Notes: a model not told the origin generated them from the letters alone. A stretch of DNA of 64,000 bases from Antarctobacter sediminis (GCF_019218285.1 NZ_JAHUZG010000001.1:186001-250000), one strand, 5' to 3'; positions 53,250 through 63,720 are shown, numbered from the stretch's first letter. Translations and numbers: made by a program.

Positions 53250-54331
53250 TGGGGGACGGGGATCTCAATATCTGGTCGTCGCTGCCGGTTCCGGCAATCC
53301 TGATCGACGAACATGACCGCATCGGAGACCTCAACCCGGCGGCCGAGGGGTTCATGAACAACTCGGCCAAATGGCTGGTAGAGCAACCGATCTGGGATCG
53401 TCTGGCGGTGGACGCACCGCTAGAGGAAAGTTTTGCCCGCGCCCGGGCGCAGGGTACGCCGTTGTTCGTCAATGATGTTGACGTGGGCACCGGATCGCGC
53501 CCGCCGCTGGTCTGCAACCTGCAAATCGCGCCGCTGTCGGGCAAGCCGGGCTGGATGGTCATGTTGATTTCGCCGCGCGAACTGGCGGGACGCATGACGC
53601 AAAGCCATTCGGTCAAATCGGCGGCGAAATCGGCCATCGGCATGGCCGAGATGCTGGCCCATGAGATCAAGAACCCGCTGGCGGGCATCACCGGTGCGGC
53701 GCAGCTTCTCAGCATGAGCCTTGGTCCGGAAGACCTTGAATTCACGGATCTTATCGTGGCCGAGACCCGGCGCATCGTAAAACTGCTGGAACAGGTCGAG
53801 CAATTCGGCAACCTGTCGGCCCCCGAGGTGCGCGAGGTCAATATTCACGATGTGCTGGACCGGGCGCGGCGGTCTTCGCTGCTGGGCTTTGGCGCGCACA
53901 TGAAGATCGTCGAGGATTACGACCCCTCGCTTCCGATGGCGCTGGGAGACCCCGACCAGTTGTTGCAGGTGGTGCTGAACCTGATCAAGAACGCCTCCGA
54001 GGCGGCCGATGGCAAGGAGGGCGGCACGATCCGCCTGCATACCTTCTACGAGCACAGCTTTCGCCTGCGCCGCGCCGATGGCAGCGGCCAGACCCTGCCT
54101 TTGCAGGTCGAGATCATCGACGACGGCCCGGGCCTGCCGCCGGACATCAAGGGCGACATCTTTGATCCCTTTGTGTCTGGCAAGGAGAACGGCACCGGGC
54201 TTGGACTGGCGCTGGTCAGCAAGATCATCTCGGACCATGACGGGTGGATTTCTGTCGACAGCGTCCCGGGCAAGACGGTTTTTCGCATTTCGCTGCCGCG
54301 GGCGCCCGCGGCACCAAAGGAGAGCAGCTAA
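53249..54331 (+). CDS. ntrB: Nitrogen regulation sensor kinase NtrB
   Basis: 360 residues. A PAS domain (about 5-115) precedes the dimerisation helix with phosphorylated His138 (LAHEIKNPLAG) and the ATPase domain with N box (NLIKNASEA), DDGPGLP and GTGLGLALV. No membrane segment, so it is cytoplasmic and senses nitrogen status through PII proteins. GGAGG precedes the ATG. It phosphorylates NtrC, encoded immediately after with no gap. Confidence 0.95.
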   Translation: MGDGDLNIWSSLPVPAILIDEHDRIGDLNPAAEGFMNNSAKWLVEQPIWDRLAVDAPLEESFARARAQGTPLFVNDVDVGTGSRPPLVCNLQIAPLSGKPGWMVMLISPRELAGRMTQSHSVKSAAKSAIGMAEMLAHEIKNPLAGITGAAQLLSMSLGPEDLEFTDLIVAETRRIVKLLEQVEQFGNLSAPEVREVNIHDVLDRARRSSLLGFGAHMKIVEDYDPSLPMALGDPDQLLQVVLNLIKNASEAADGKEGGTIRLHTFYEHSFRLRRADGSGQTLPLQVEIIDDGPGLPPDIKGDIFDPFVSGKENGTGLGLALVSKIISDHDGWISVDSVPGKTVFRISLPRAPAAPKESS

Positions 54332-55702
54332 ATGGATGGCACAGTACTGGTCGCCGATGACGACCGCACGATCCGCACGGTTCTGACGCAGGCTTTGACG
54401 CGGGCGGGCTGCAAGGTGCATGCCACCTCCAGCCTTACGACGCTGATGCGCTGGGTCAGCGAAGGCAAGGGCGACGTGGTGATTTCCGATGTGGTCATGC
54501 CCGATGGCAACGGGCTTGAGATGCTGCCCAAGATTTCCGAGGACCGTCCCGGGCTGCCGGTGATCGTGATTTCGGCGCAGAACACGATCATGACCGCGAT
54601 TCAGGCCGCCGAGGCCGAAGCCTATGATTACCTGCCCAAGCCCTTTGACCTGCCGGACCTGATGAAGCGGACCGCGCGGGCGCTGGAAAACCGCAACCGG
54701 ACGCCCAAACGCGAAGAACCGGTGGTTGGCGCAGATGAGCCGGACGAACTGCCGCTGGTGGGCAAGACGCCTGCGATGCAGGGGCTGTACAGGCTGGTGG
54801 CCCGCGTGATGAACACCGATCTGCCGGTCCTCATCACCGGCGAGAGTGGCACCGGAAAATCGCTGATTGCCCGTGCGTTGCACGATTTTTCGGACCGGCG
54901 GACGCTGCCGTTCATCACGGTGACCGGTGCGGACCTCTCTGATCTGGACGGCCCCGCGCGGGTTCTGGCGCGGGTCAAGGGCGGCACGCTGCTGATCGAC
55001 GAAATCGCCGACATTCCTGATGAGTTGCAGGCACGGATCGTGCGCATGATGGATGTGCCGGGCGATCACGTGCCACGCTTTCTTGCCTCGTCGCAGCATG
55101 ATCCGCAGTCGCTGATCGAGGGCGGAAAAGTGCGGCAGGACCTGTTCTATCGTCTCGACGGGGCGGCCATCGCGGTGCCATCCCTGCGCGAACGGGTCGA
55201 GGATATTCCGCTGCTTGCCGAACATTTCCTCAACCGGGCCGAGCGGGAAGGAGCGCCGAAACGTTGGCTGTCCGAAGGGGCCGCGGAACTGTTCCGCGTT
55301 TATTCGTGGCCGGGCAACGTTCGCCAGTTGGAAAACGCGGTGCGCCGCCTGTCGCTGACCAGCCGGGCCGAAGAGATCACCCGCGCCGAGGTCGAAGCGG
55401 TACTGGGCAACCAGCCCGAAACCGGTCCGGTTCTGCGCGGTGGCGACAGCGACAAGTTGGGCGAAAGCGTCGGCCGCCATTTGCGGCGCTATTTCGATCT
55501 CCATGGGGCGATGTTGCCGCCGCCGGGCCTGTACGGACGCATCCTGCGCGAGGTCGAAGCCCCGCTGATCGAGATCGCGCTGGAAGCGACCGGTGGCAAT
55601 CAGGCCAAATGCGCCGACCTTCTTGGCATCAACCGCAATACCCTGCGCAAGAAGATCACCGATCTGGATATTCGCGTGACACGCCGCCGCAAGTTGATGT
55701 AA
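54332..55702 (+). CDS. ntrC: Nitrogen response regulator NtrC lacking GAFTGA
   Basis: 456 residues: receiver domain with Asp53, an AAA+ domain with Walker A GESGTGKS at 170-177 and [13 protein letters not shown] (Walker B), and a C-terminal Fis-type helix-turn-helix ([20 protein letters not shown]). Between the strand after Walker A (PFITVTGAD) and Walker B only a short stretch remains; the loop carrying GAFTGA, which contacts sigma-54, is deleted. This matches Rhodobacter capsulatus NtrC, which activates sigma-70-type promoters. AAGGAGA precedes the ATG. Confidence 0.94.
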   Translation: MDGTVLVADDDRTIRTVLTQALTRAGCKVHATSSLTTLMRWVSEGKGDVVISDVVMPDGNGLEMLPKISEDRPGLPVIVISAQNTIMTAIQAAEAEAYDYLPKPFDLPDLMKRTARALENRNRTPKREEPVVGADEPDELPLVGKTPAMQGLYRLVARVMNTDLPVLITGESGTGKSLIARALHDFSDRRTLPFITVTGADLSDLDGPARVLARVKGGTLLIDEIADIPDELQARIVRMMDVPGDHVPRFLASSQHDPQSLIEGGKVRQDLFYRLDGAAIAVPSLRERVEDIPLLAEHFLNRAEREGAPKRWLSEGAAELFRVYSWPGNVRQLENAVRRLSLTSRAEEITRAEVEAVLGNQPETGPVLRGGDSDKLGESVGRHLRRYFDLHGAMLPPPGLYGRILREVEAPLIEIALEATGGNQAKCADLLGINRNTLRKKITDLDIRVTRRRKLM

Positions 55703-55704
55703 AA

Positions 55705-55724
55705 GGGCCACATATGTGTGGCCC
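55705..55724 (+). terminator. Hairpin between ntrC and ntrY
   Basis: GGGCCACA and TGTGGCCC form an 8-bp stem three bases after the ntrC stop, with loop TATG and no T-run. It may limit read-through from ntrBC into ntrYX, or protect the transcript end. Confidence 0.45.
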
Positions 55725-55812
55725 CGCCGCCTCGGCGTGGTGAGAAGGCCACAAAATATGGCGGTCGCCGGGCTCTGGTTTCCCAGAACCGGCACATTGG
55801 CGAGGTTAGGCT

Positions 55813-58092
55813 GTGGCCACACGGGCACGCACCATGTTCAGGTTCCCGACGTGGGAGACATTCTCACGCCTGCGTCGGACAAGGCTTTTTCAGAATATCA
55901 TCGCATTGTTGCTGGTGGCGCTGGGGCCTGCGCTGGCCTTTGCCACCTTCATGGTGCTGGGGCCGCTGGATCAGGGGGCAGGGGCGCTTAGCCTGCGGTT
56001 GGTTCTGCTGGCGGATCTGGTCTATGTCCTGCTGCTGGCGGCGCTGCTCTTGGCGCGTGTGGCGCGCATGGTGGCGGATCGTCGGGCGCAATCGGCGGGA
56101 TCCCGCCTGCACCTGCGGCTGACCGCGGCCTTTGCGCTGATGGCGCTTTTGCCGACGGTCACGGTGGCGGTTTTCGCGGTTCTGACGATCAACATCGGGC
56201 TGGAGACATGGTTCTCGAGCCGGGTGCAGAACGTGGTGGGCGCATCGCTGTCCGCCGCCGAAGCCTATGAGGCCGAAAGCCGCGCCGGGCTGATTCAGGA
56301 TGCGCGCGCGCTTGCGGGTTTTCTTGATGCCAACCGCCGCCGCAACTTTGTCATGGACGACGGCGAACTGCGGCAGGTGCTCAGCCAGGGGCAAGCGCAG
56401 ATCCAGCGAGGGCTGCGCGAGGCCTTTGTGATCGACAGCGCCGGAGAGATCCGCGCCCGCGGCGAACGTTCCTACCTGTTTGATTTCGAAAAGCCCGGTC
56501 AGACCGATTTCCTGCGCGCCGACGCCGAGGGCGTCACGCTGATCCCGGATTGGGACAACAACGAATTCCGCGCGCTGCTGCCGCTGGAGGCCTTTGCCGA
56601 CCGGTATCTCTATATCAGTCGCGAAGTTGACGGTCAGATCCTGAACCTGCTGGACGAAACGCAGGAAACCGCACGCTTTTATCAACAACAGGAAAGCGAA
56701 CGGGGGCGGCGGCTTTTTGACTTTGCGCTGCTCTATCTTGGCTTTGCGCTGTTGCTGATCCTTGCGGCCACCTGGGCGGGCCTTTGGTTCGCCGAACGGC
56801 TCAGCCGCCCGGTGGGGCGTCTGACCGGGGCGGCGCAGCGTGTCGGTTCAGGCGATCTGGACGTGCAGGTTCAGGAAGAAGAGGGCGACGACGAGATTTC
56901 CATGCTCGGGCGCTATTTCAACCAGATGACCCGCCAGCTGAAGGCACAGCGCGAAACGCTGTTGGAAAACACCCGCCAGATCGAACGCCGCCAGCGCTTG
57001 TTCGACTCTGTTCTGTCTTCGGTGACTTCGGGCGTGGTCGGTCTGGATGCCGAAGGAAAGGTGACCTTCGTCAACCGCTCGGCAGAGCGGTTGTTGGGAT
57101 GGCATGAAACGCATCGCGCCGTGCCTTTGGGTGTGGCCGTGCCAGAGTTTGGCGCGCTGTTTGACCGGTTGCGGACCGAAACGCTGGAAACCGCGCAGGA
57201 AGAGGTCAAGGTCAGCCGCGAAGGCCGTCTGGAACACCTGCTGGTGCGCCTTTCCACGCGCCGCCGCGACGATCGTTCGCTTGAGGGGTATGTTGTGGCC
57301 TTTGACGATGTGACCAACCTTGTCAGCGCCCAGCGGATGGCGGCATGGGGCGATGTGGCCCGCCGCATCGCGCATGAAATCAAAAACCCGCTGACCCCGA
57401 TCAAACTGTCGGCGGAACGCATCCAGCGCAGTTTCGCGACCAAGCTGGAGGGGCGCGACGTCGAACGGGTCACCGACCTGACCGGACGGATCGTGCGCCA
57501 GACGGAAACGCTGAAACGGATTGTCGACGAATTTTCGCGCTTTGCCCGGATGCCGGAACCGGATCGCAAACCCGAGGACGTGGGTGCGCTGTTGCGCGAG
57601 GCTGCGCTTTTGCAGGAAACGGGGCAGCCGGGCATCCGGTTTCACATCGACATTCCCGACACGCCCATGTGGGCGGATCTGGATGCGGGCATGATCGGCG
57701 GGCAGGCTTTCTTGAATCTCATCAAGAACGCGGGCGAGGCGATCCAGAGCCTGCACGACAAGGGCACGCCCGAGGATTACCACCCCGAGGTGCGCGTTTC
57801 GGCGGAGGTGGCCGAAGATGGCCGCGCCGAAATCCGCATCATGGACAATGGCATCGGCCTGCCCGAAGACCGGGCGCGGCTGTTCGAACCCTATGTGACC
57901 ACCCGCGACGAAGGCACCGGCCTTGGCCTGCCGATCGTCAAGAAGATCATCGAGGAACACGGTGGAACGCTGGCGCTGGAGGATGCGCCCGCCTTCTCCG
58001 AAGGTGCCCATCGCGGCGCCATGGCAGTTATCCGGCTGCCGCTGAACCCCGCGGCCGAGGCTGTTCCGCCGACCGCATTGGAAAGTGTTTGA
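55813..58092 (+). CDS. ntrY: Nitrogen/redox sensor kinase NtrY
   Basis: 759 residues from GTG with GAGG ten bases upstream. Membrane helices at about 27-48, 58-80 and 100-122, a large extracytoplasmic region to about 310, another helix near 312-335, then HAMP, a PAS domain, the phosphorylated His521 (IAHEIKNPLTP) and the ATPase domain with NLIKNAGEA and GTGLGLPIV. It pairs with NtrX, next downstream after 27 bases. Confidence 0.94.
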   Translation: MATRARTMFRFPTWETFSRLRRTRLFQNIIALLLVALGPALAFATFMVLGPLDQGAGALSLRLVLLADLVYVLLLAALLLARVARMVADRRAQSAGSRLHLRLTAAFALMALLPTVTVAVFAVLTINIGLETWFSSRVQNVVGASLSAAEAYEAESRAGLIQDARALAGFLDANRRRNFVMDDGELRQVLSQGQAQIQRGLREAFVIDSAGEIRARGERSYLFDFEKPGQTDFLRADAEGVTLIPDWDNNEFRALLPLEAFADRYLYISREVDGQILNLLDETQETARFYQQQESERGRRLFDFALLYLGFALLLILAATWAGLWFAERLSRPVGRLTGAAQRVGSGDLDVQVQEEEGDDEISMLGRYFNQMTRQLKAQRETLLENTRQIERRQRLFDSVLSSVTSGVVGLDAEGKVTFVNRSAERLLGWHETHRAVPLGVAVPEFGALFDRLRTETLETAQEEVKVSREGRLEHLLVRLSTRRRDDRSLEGYVVAFDDVTNLVSAQRMAAWGDVARRIAHEIKNPLTPIKLSAERIQRSFATKLEGRDVERVTDLTGRIVRQTETLKRIVDEFSRFARMPEPDRKPEDVGALLREAALLQETGQPGIRFHIDIPDTPMWADLDAGMIGGQAFLNLIKNAGEAIQSLHDKGTPEDYHPEVRVSAEVAEDGRAEIRIMDNGIGLPEDRARLFEPYVTTRDEGTGLGLPIVKKIIEEHGGTLALEDAPAFSEGAHRGAMAVIRLPLNPAAEAVPPTALESV

Positions 58093-58119
58093 GTACCAAG
58101 GAATGAGAGGGCAGAGGAA

Positions 58120-59535
58120 ATGAGCGACATTCTGATCGTCGACGACGAGCGCGATATCCGGGAATTGATCGGCGACATCCTTGAGGACGAGGGCTTTGCC
58201 ACCCGTCTGGCCGGAAACAGCCAAGAGGCGATGGCCGAAATCAACGCCGAACCGCCCGCGCTGCTGATCCTCGACATCTGGCTGAAGGACAGCAAGATGG
58301 ACGGGATCGACATTCTCAAGACCGTCAAGCGCGACAACCCCGACATTCCCGTGGTCATCATTTCCGGCCACGGCAATATCGAAATCGCCGTGGCCGCCAT
58401 CAAGCAGGGGGCCTATGACTTTATCGAAAAGCCGTTCAACATCGACCAGCTTCTGGTGGTGATCCGGCGCGCGATGGAAACCTCTCTGCTGCGGCGCGAA
58501 AACCTGCAACTGAAGCGGGGCGAGGTGAAATCCGCCGAGATGATCGGCGAAAGCGCGGCCTTCCGCGCCTTGCTGAGCCAGCTGGAAAAAGTGACGAAAT
58601 CGAACGGTCGCGTGATGCTGACAGGTCCGGCGGGATGCGGCAAGGAGGTCGCGGCGCGTTATATCCACGCGCAATCGGGCCGCGCCAAATCGCCTTTCGT
58701 CACGGTCAACTGCGCCGGGGTGGAACCCGAAATGATGGAGGCCATGCTTTTTGGCCGCGAAACCGCCAAGCGCGGGGTCGAGCCGGGGCTGCTGGAACAG
58801 GCGCATGGCGGTGTGATCTATTTCGACGAAGTGGCAGACATGCCTTCGGGCACACAGTCCAAGATCCTGCGCGTGCTGGTCGATCAGCAATTCACCCGCG
58901 TGGGTGGCAATGACAAGGTGCGGGTGGATCTGCGGGTGATTTCCTCGACCAACCGCGACCTGCAAGAGGAAATCGCCGCCGGGCGGTTCCGCGAGGAGCT
59001 ATACCACCGTCTGAACGTGGTCCCGATCGCGGTGCCGTCGCTGGCTGAGCGACGCGAGGATATTCCGGTTCTGGCAGGCCACTTCATCGGGCAATACAAC
59101 CAGTCGCAAGGGCTTCCGATCCGGGAACTGACCGAAGAGGCCGTGGCGCTGATGCAGACGATGACCTGGCCCGGCAACGTGCGCCAGTTGAAGAACCTCG
59201 TGGAACGGGTGCTGATCCTTGGCGATGGCACCGGCCCGATCGAAGCACGCGAACTCCCTCAGGAAACCGCTCCGGGCGAAGACGCGGACGGGCGTGTTGT
59301 CCTGTCGGGCACGCTTGCGACTCTGCCGCTGCGCGAGGCGCGTGAGGCATTCGAGCGGGAATACCTGCTGACGCAAATCAACCGGTTCGGGGGCAATATC
59401 TCGCGGACGGCGTCTTTTGTGGGGATGGAACGTTCGGCCCTGCACCGCAAGCTCAAGTCGCTTGGGGTTGTGACCTCGGCCAAGTCGGGTGCGCGGGTGG
59501 CGCGGCTGGACGAACCCTTTACCGAAGCTTCCTGA
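58120..59535 (+). CDS. ntrX: Response regulator NtrX lacking GAFTGA
   Basis: 471 residues: receiver domain with Asp52, AAA+ domain with Walker A GPAGCGK, Walker B GGVIYFDEVADMP and arginine finger region RFREELYHRLN, and a C-terminal Fis helix-turn-helix. As in other alphaproteobacterial NtrX proteins, the GAFTGA tip of loop 1 is missing: after AMLFGRE the chain goes to TAKRGVEPGLLEQ. AGAGG precedes the ATG. Partner of NtrY. Confidence 0.94.
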   Translation: MSDILIVDDERDIRELIGDILEDEGFATRLAGNSQEAMAEINAEPPALLILDIWLKDSKMDGIDILKTVKRDNPDIPVVIISGHGNIEIAVAAIKQGAYDFIEKPFNIDQLLVVIRRAMETSLLRRENLQLKRGEVKSAEMIGESAAFRALLSQLEKVTKSNGRVMLTGPAGCGKEVAARYIHAQSGRAKSPFVTVNCAGVEPEMMEAMLFGRETAKRGVEPGLLEQAHGGVIYFDEVADMPSGTQSKILRVLVDQQFTRVGGNDKVRVDLRVISSTNRDLQEEIAAGRFREELYHRLNVVPIAVPSLAERREDIPVLAGHFIGQYNQSQGLPIRELTEEAVALMQTMTWPGNVRQLKNLVERVLILGDGTGPIEARELPQETAPGEDADGRVVLSGTLATLPLREAREAFEREYLLTQINRFGGNISRTASFVGMERSALHRKLKSLGVVTSAKSGARVARLDEPFTEAS

Positions 59536-59545
59536 GGGCGCGGGC

Positions 59546-60154
59546 ATGTCCCTGACGCGACGGGCCATGTTGAGCCTTGGAGCCGCGGCGGCCCTGGCGG
59601 GCTGTGCGGCGCCTTCGGCGGAGGTGGCCACTGGTCCGGGCTTTGCCGAAACGCCCGGCGCCGACGCGCTGACCGGCAAGATCGCGGCGGTCGAACGGGC
59701 GGTACTGGCCCTGGGCCCGGGCGTGAACCCGCAGGAGGCGGCCTTTGTCGCGCGTGTTTCTGTCCGCGATCCGCTGGTCTGGGCGCGGGAATGGGGGGCG
59801 GTGGATCCGCCGCTGATCCATAACATCCAGGTCAACACCGGCCGCAAACCCCGGGGTCTGTGCAAACACTGGGCCGATGACCTTGAGGCGCGGTTGAAAA
59901 AGGAAGGGTTGCAAAGCCTGTCCCTGCATCGTGCCATTGCCAATGCCGACAACCTGCGGATTGAACATTCGACGGTGATCGTCTCGGCCAAGGGGGCCGC
60001 GATGGATAAGGGGCTGGTGCTTGACCCGTGGCGACTGGGGCAGGGGCAGTTGTGGTTTGGCCCGGTGGCGACTGATCCGAAATACCGCTGGGTGCCGCGA
60101 GCCGAGGTTTTTGCCATGAAACGCGCGCGTCGGGCGCGGCGCGGCGGGCCGTAG
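59546..60154 (+). CDS. Lipoprotein with transglutaminase-like Cys-His-Asp set
   Basis: 202 residues. A lipoprotein signal with a twin-arginine-like TRRAML start ends in the lipobox LAGC, Cys20. Later come Cys106 (GLCKHWADDL), His141 (IEHSTVIVS) and Asp160 (LVLDPWR), in the order and spacing of a transglutaminase or papain-like catalytic triad. The protein ends in a basic RRARRGGP tail. I do not recognise a named family. It begins 10 bases after ntrX and so is probably co-transcribed with ntrYX. Confidence 0.75.
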   Translation: MSLTRRAMLSLGAAAALAGCAAPSAEVATGPGFAETPGADALTGKIAAVERAVLALGPGVNPQEAAFVARVSVRDPLVWAREWGAVDPPLIHNIQVNTGRKPRGLCKHWADDLEARLKKEGLQSLSLHRAIANADNLRIEHSTVIVSAKGAAMDKGLVLDPWRLGQGQLWFGPVATDPKYRWVPRAEVFAMKRARRARRGGP

Positions 60155-60204
60155 TGTCTGTCCTGTCGGCCGTCGATTTCGGACAGGCTGTCGGGACGGG
60201 ACTG

Positions 60205-60223
60205 GTTGCGGCTGCGCCGCAAC
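60205..60223 (+). other. Hairpin in the lipoprotein-trkA gap
   Basis: A perfect 8-bp stem (60205-60212 with 60216-60223), loop TGC, no T-run. It lies in the 235-base gap before trkA, which otherwise shows only GC-rich sequence without recognisable signals. Confidence 0.4.
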
Positions 60224-60389
60224 ATGCGCCCGCCCGCCAACCCGCATGCGCGCCGCCGGCCAGGGTGGCCGCCCCGGGAAGCCGCAGGGCGCAACGGCTT
60301 GGGGCCGCGGGCCATTGACGGCGGCGCGCCTGCATGCGAGGCAGTGAGGCTGAAGCCGGGACGCGGTGCAGGATCGGAGCGCAGGGCGC

Positions 60390-61766
60390 ATGAAGGTCAT
60401 CATTTGCGGGGCAGGTCAGGTTGGCTGGCAGATTGCCCGTCACCTCGCCGGGGAGCGCAACGACGTAACGGTTGTGGACAACAACCCTGATCTTGTGCGC
60501 CGGGCCACCGATACGCTGGACGTACAGGGGATCGCGGGGTTCGCCTCTTATCCTGATGTGCTGGAAAAGGCGGGAGCGCGCGATGCCGATATGGTCATTG
60601 CCGCGACATATTCGGACGAGGTCAACATGGTCACCTGTCAGGTGGCGCATTCGGTCTTTGCCGTGCCGCGCAAAATCGCCCGGCTGCGGGCCGAAAGCTA
60701 TCTGACCGCGATCTATTCCGATCTGTACCGGCGCGATCACATGCCGATCGACGTGGTCATCAGCCCCGAGCGGGAAGTGGCCGAGGCGGCGCTTCAGCGC
60801 CTTGCGGCACCCGCGGCCTTTGACACCGAGTCATTTCTTGATGGCCGGGTTCAGCTGATGGGGCTGACCATCGACGAAGACTGTCCCATCGTGAACACGC
60901 CGTTGCGACAACTGACGGATCTGTTCTCGACCCTGCGGTCCGTCGTGGTGGGGGTCCGCCGGGAAGGACAGCTATTCGCCCCCGAATCCGGAGACCAGTT
61001 GTTCGAAGGCGACAGCTGTTACGTCATGGTGCATGCCGACGACGTGCAGAGAACCATGGAAATTTTTGGCAAGGCGCATCACAAGCAAGAGCGTGTGGTC
61101 ATCGTCGGCGGCGGCAATGTCGGCCTATCGGTTGCGCGCGCGCTGGAAACCGGCAAGACCCGTGTCCGCGCCAAGATGATCGAGCGCAACCGCAAGAACG
61201 CCGAACGCGCCGCCGAAGAGCTGGAACGCACCATTGTCCTGCATGGCGACGGTCTTGACGCAGCCCTGATGGTCGAGGCCGGGGTGGCACGCGCGGATGC
61301 CGCGCTTTGTGTGACCGACGACGACAAGGTCAACATGCTGGCCGCGGTCCGGGCCAAGGCCGCAGGATGCCCCATGGTGATCGCGCTGATCAACGACCCG
61401 ACGTTGGTGCCCTTGATGGAGCCGTTGGGCATTGATGCCTATATCAACCCGCGCTCGACCACGGTCAGTTCGATCCTGCGGCACATCCGCCATGGCCGTG
61501 TCAGCCAAGTCTATTCCATCGGTGACGCCGAAGCCGAGGTGATCGAGGCCGAGGTCCTGTCGACCTCACCGATTGCCGGGAACATGATCCGCGAGGTCGA
61601 TTTCCCCGAGGGGGTGCTGGTGGGAGCCGTGCGCAAGGGCGACAAGGTGGTGAAACCCACCGGTGCCCTGCGGATCGAGGAAGGCGACCAGATCGTCATC
61701 TTTTCCCTTGCGGGCGACGTGCCCGAGGTCGAGCGCCTGTTGCAGGTCTCGATCGATTTCTTCTAG
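60390..61766 (+). CDS. trkA: Trk potassium uptake regulatory protein TrkA
   Basis: 458 residues in two halves, each an RCK_N Rossmann domain followed by RCK_C. The nucleotide-binding loops are GAGQVGWQIA near 7-16 and GGGNVGLSVA near 237-246. It binds NAD/ATP on the cytoplasmic face and gates TrkH. The start MKVIICGAGQ follows AGGG. trkH begins 69 bases downstream. Confidence 0.96.
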   Translation: MKVIICGAGQVGWQIARHLAGERNDVTVVDNNPDLVRRATDTLDVQGIAGFASYPDVLEKAGARDADMVIAATYSDEVNMVTCQVAHSVFAVPRKIARLRAESYLTAIYSDLYRRDHMPIDVVISPEREVAEAALQRLAAPAAFDTESFLDGRVQLMGLTIDEDCPIVNTPLRQLTDLFSTLRSVVVGVRREGQLFAPESGDQLFEGDSCYVMVHADDVQRTMEIFGKAHHKQERVVIVGGGNVGLSVARALETGKTRVRAKMIERNRKNAERAAEELERTIVLHGDGLDAALMVEAGVARADAALCVTDDDKVNMLAAVRAKAAGCPMVIALINDPTLVPLMEPLGIDAYINPRSTTVSSILRHIRHGRVSQVYSIGDAEAEVIEAEVLSTSPIAGNMIREVDFPEGVLVGAVRKGDKVVKPTGALRIEEGDQIVIFSLAGDVPEVERLLQVSIDFF

Positions 61767-61835
61767 GCGCGGTCCGCCTGTGATGGACGCTGTGCTGCCT
61801 TGCCGCATCGCCGCCCCGGCCTTGGGGGGCTGCCG

Positions 61836-63344
61836 ATGAAGGCGATTGCGCGGCTGCCGCTGTTCCTCTTGCTGACGGGGCTTGGCTCTGTCTCGATGCT
61901 GCTGCCTGCGGGTTTTGCCTATGCAATCGAGGAGTTTCACGACGCGCGCAGCTTTTTCTACGGTGCCATTCTGGGGCTGATCCTGACGACGCTGGTGGCG
62001 CTGGCGCTTGGCAATCGTCAACATAACGAAAGCGCCTTGCGACAGTTGGTGGCGCTGGCGGCGGGCGTGGTCTTTATGCCGCTGGTTTTTGCGGTGCCTT
62101 TCCACGAAGCCGTTCGGACCACCGGGTTCAGCAATGCCTATTTCGAGATGGTGTCCAGTTTCACCACAACAGGCGCGACACTGTTTGACGCCGCGCGCCT
62201 GTCGGGCCCAGAGCATCTGTGGCGGGCGCAGGTTGGCTGGATGGGCGGTCTGGTGATGTGGATCGCGGCCTCGGCCATCCTTGCGCCGCTGGCGCTTGGC
62301 GGGTTCGAAGTGACAGCGAGCGGCGAACCGGGGCAATCCTTCGGGCAGGGCGCCTTGAACACCGGACCGACCAGCCCTGCGCAACGGCTGATGCGCAGCA
62401 CAGAGGTGCTGTTTCCGATCTACACGGGCCTGACCATCGCGCTTGCGGTGATGTTGCTGGTGGCAGGTGATCCTCCGCTGGTGGCGCTGAGCCACGCGAT
62501 GTCGGTCATGTCGACCTCGGGGATCAGCCCCCTGCCGGATCCGGGCGCCGCGCCCAGCGGGCTGGCGGGTGAAATGATCCTGTTCTGTTTTCTGGTCTTT
62601 GCGCTGTCGCGACTGACCTTTTCCACCGACACCCGCCAGGAACGCGGGCTGGTCTATGACCCGGAATTCCGGCTGGGCCTGATCATCGTCGTCGCGGTGC
62701 CGCTGGCGCTGTTCATGCGTCACTGGGTGGCGGCCTTTGACGTGGGCGAGGAACAGAACTGGGTTGCGGGCCTGCGCGCGCTTTGGGGCGGGCTGTTCAC
62801 GGCGGCGTCTTTTCTCACCACCACGGGATTCGTCAGCGGTGACTGGGATACCGCGCAAGACTGGTCGGGGCTGCCGACGCCGGGAATCATTCTGGTGGGA
62901 CTTGCGCTGATTGGCGGCGGGGTGGCGACCACAGCCGGAGGGGTCAAGCTGTTGCGGGTTTACGCGCTGTATCTGAACGGCAAGCGTGAAATCGAGCGGC
63001 TGGTCCATCCCAGCTCTGTTGGCCGGGCTGGTCCGATGGGGCGGCGAATCCGGCGCGAAGGGGCCTTTATCGCTTGGGTTTTCTTCATGTTTTTTGCGCT
63101 GGCATTGGCCGCGCTGACCCTGATCCTTGGCCTTTACGGTGTGGACTTTGAACGGGCGATCGTGCTGACCATTGCCACGCTTTCAAACACCGGCCCGCTG
63201 ATCGGAGCAGCCTCTGCCGCGCCCATCGACCTGACTGCGATGGGCTGGGATGCGCGATTGATCCTTTGCGGGGCAATGGTGCTGGGACGGCTGGAACTCT
63301 TGGCGATCATCGTGATGATCAGCCCGGATGTCTGGCGCGAGTAG
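61836..63344 (+). CDS. trkH: Trk potassium uptake channel subunit TrkH
   Basis: 502 residues with the four membrane-pore-membrane repeats of the TrkH/KtrB superfamily. Selectivity-loop segments such as [23 protein letters not shown], and [14 protein letters not shown] are visible. It imports potassium together with TrkA. The start MKAIARLPL follows GGGGGG. The pairing with ntrYX upstream is usual in this family. Confidence 0.96.
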   Translation: MKAIARLPLFLLLTGLGSVSMLLPAGFAYAIEEFHDARSFFYGAILGLILTTLVALALGNRQHNESALRQLVALAAGVVFMPLVFAVPFHEAVRTTGFSNAYFEMVSSFTTTGATLFDAARLSGPEHLWRAQVGWMGGLVMWIAASAILAPLALGGFEVTASGEPGQSFGQGALNTGPTSPAQRLMRSTEVLFPIYTGLTIALAVMLLVAGDPPLVALSHAMSVMSTSGISPLPDPGAAPSGLAGEMILFCFLVFALSRLTFSTDTRQERGLVYDPEFRLGLIIVVAVPLALFMRHWVAAFDVGEEQNWVAGLRALWGGLFTAASFLTTTGFVSGDWDTAQDWSGLPTPGIILVGLALIGGGVATTAGGVKLLRVYALYLNGKREIERLVHPSSVGRAGPMGRRIRREGAFIAWVFFMFFALALAALTLILGLYGVDFERAIVLTIATLSNTGPLIGAASAAPIDLTAMGWDARLILCGAMVLGRLELLAIIVMISPDVWRE

Positions 63345-63480
63345 TGGCCCACAAACACTAAGGCACGATTGGCCTTGCCAAATCGCGCTTTTTCGGCTGG
63401 AAACTCCTGCGTTGGCATATCATACTCGCGCAAACGAGGGTAGCCCGGCGCGCGGGCACGGCAAGAATAAAGGCAATTCA

Positions 63481-63720
63481 ATGGCTTCTGATAGACAGAA
63501 CCTGCAGGACGCATTTCTGAACCACGTCCGCAAAACCAAGGTCCCGGTTACCGTATTCCTGATCAACGGGGTCAAGTTGCAGGGCGTCATCACCTGGTTC
63601 GACAATTTCTGCGTTCTTCTGCGCCGTGACGGCCAGTCGCAGCTTGTCTACAAGCACGCAATTTCGACCATTATGCCCAGCCAGCCGATCAATCTGTATG
63701 ACGGCGAAGGGGACGCGTGA
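63481..63720 (+). CDS. hfq: RNA chaperone Hfq
   Basis: 79 residues. The Sm1 segment ([20 protein letters not shown]) and Sm2 ([10 protein letters not shown]) are clear; ring formation and small-RNA binding follow from the family. AAAGG lies ten bases before the ATG. The 136-base gap after trkH probably holds its promoter. Its TGA overlaps the GTG of hflX. Confidence 0.97.
   Translation: MASDRQNLQDAFLNHVRKTKVPVTVFLINGVKLQGVITWFDNFCVLLRRDGQSQLVYKHAISTIMPSQPINLYDGEGDA

Noticed and set aside
53420-55828. An 800-codon minus-strand frame opposite ntrBC
   Set aside because: It is antisense to the conserved kinase and regulator genes and shows no family motif.
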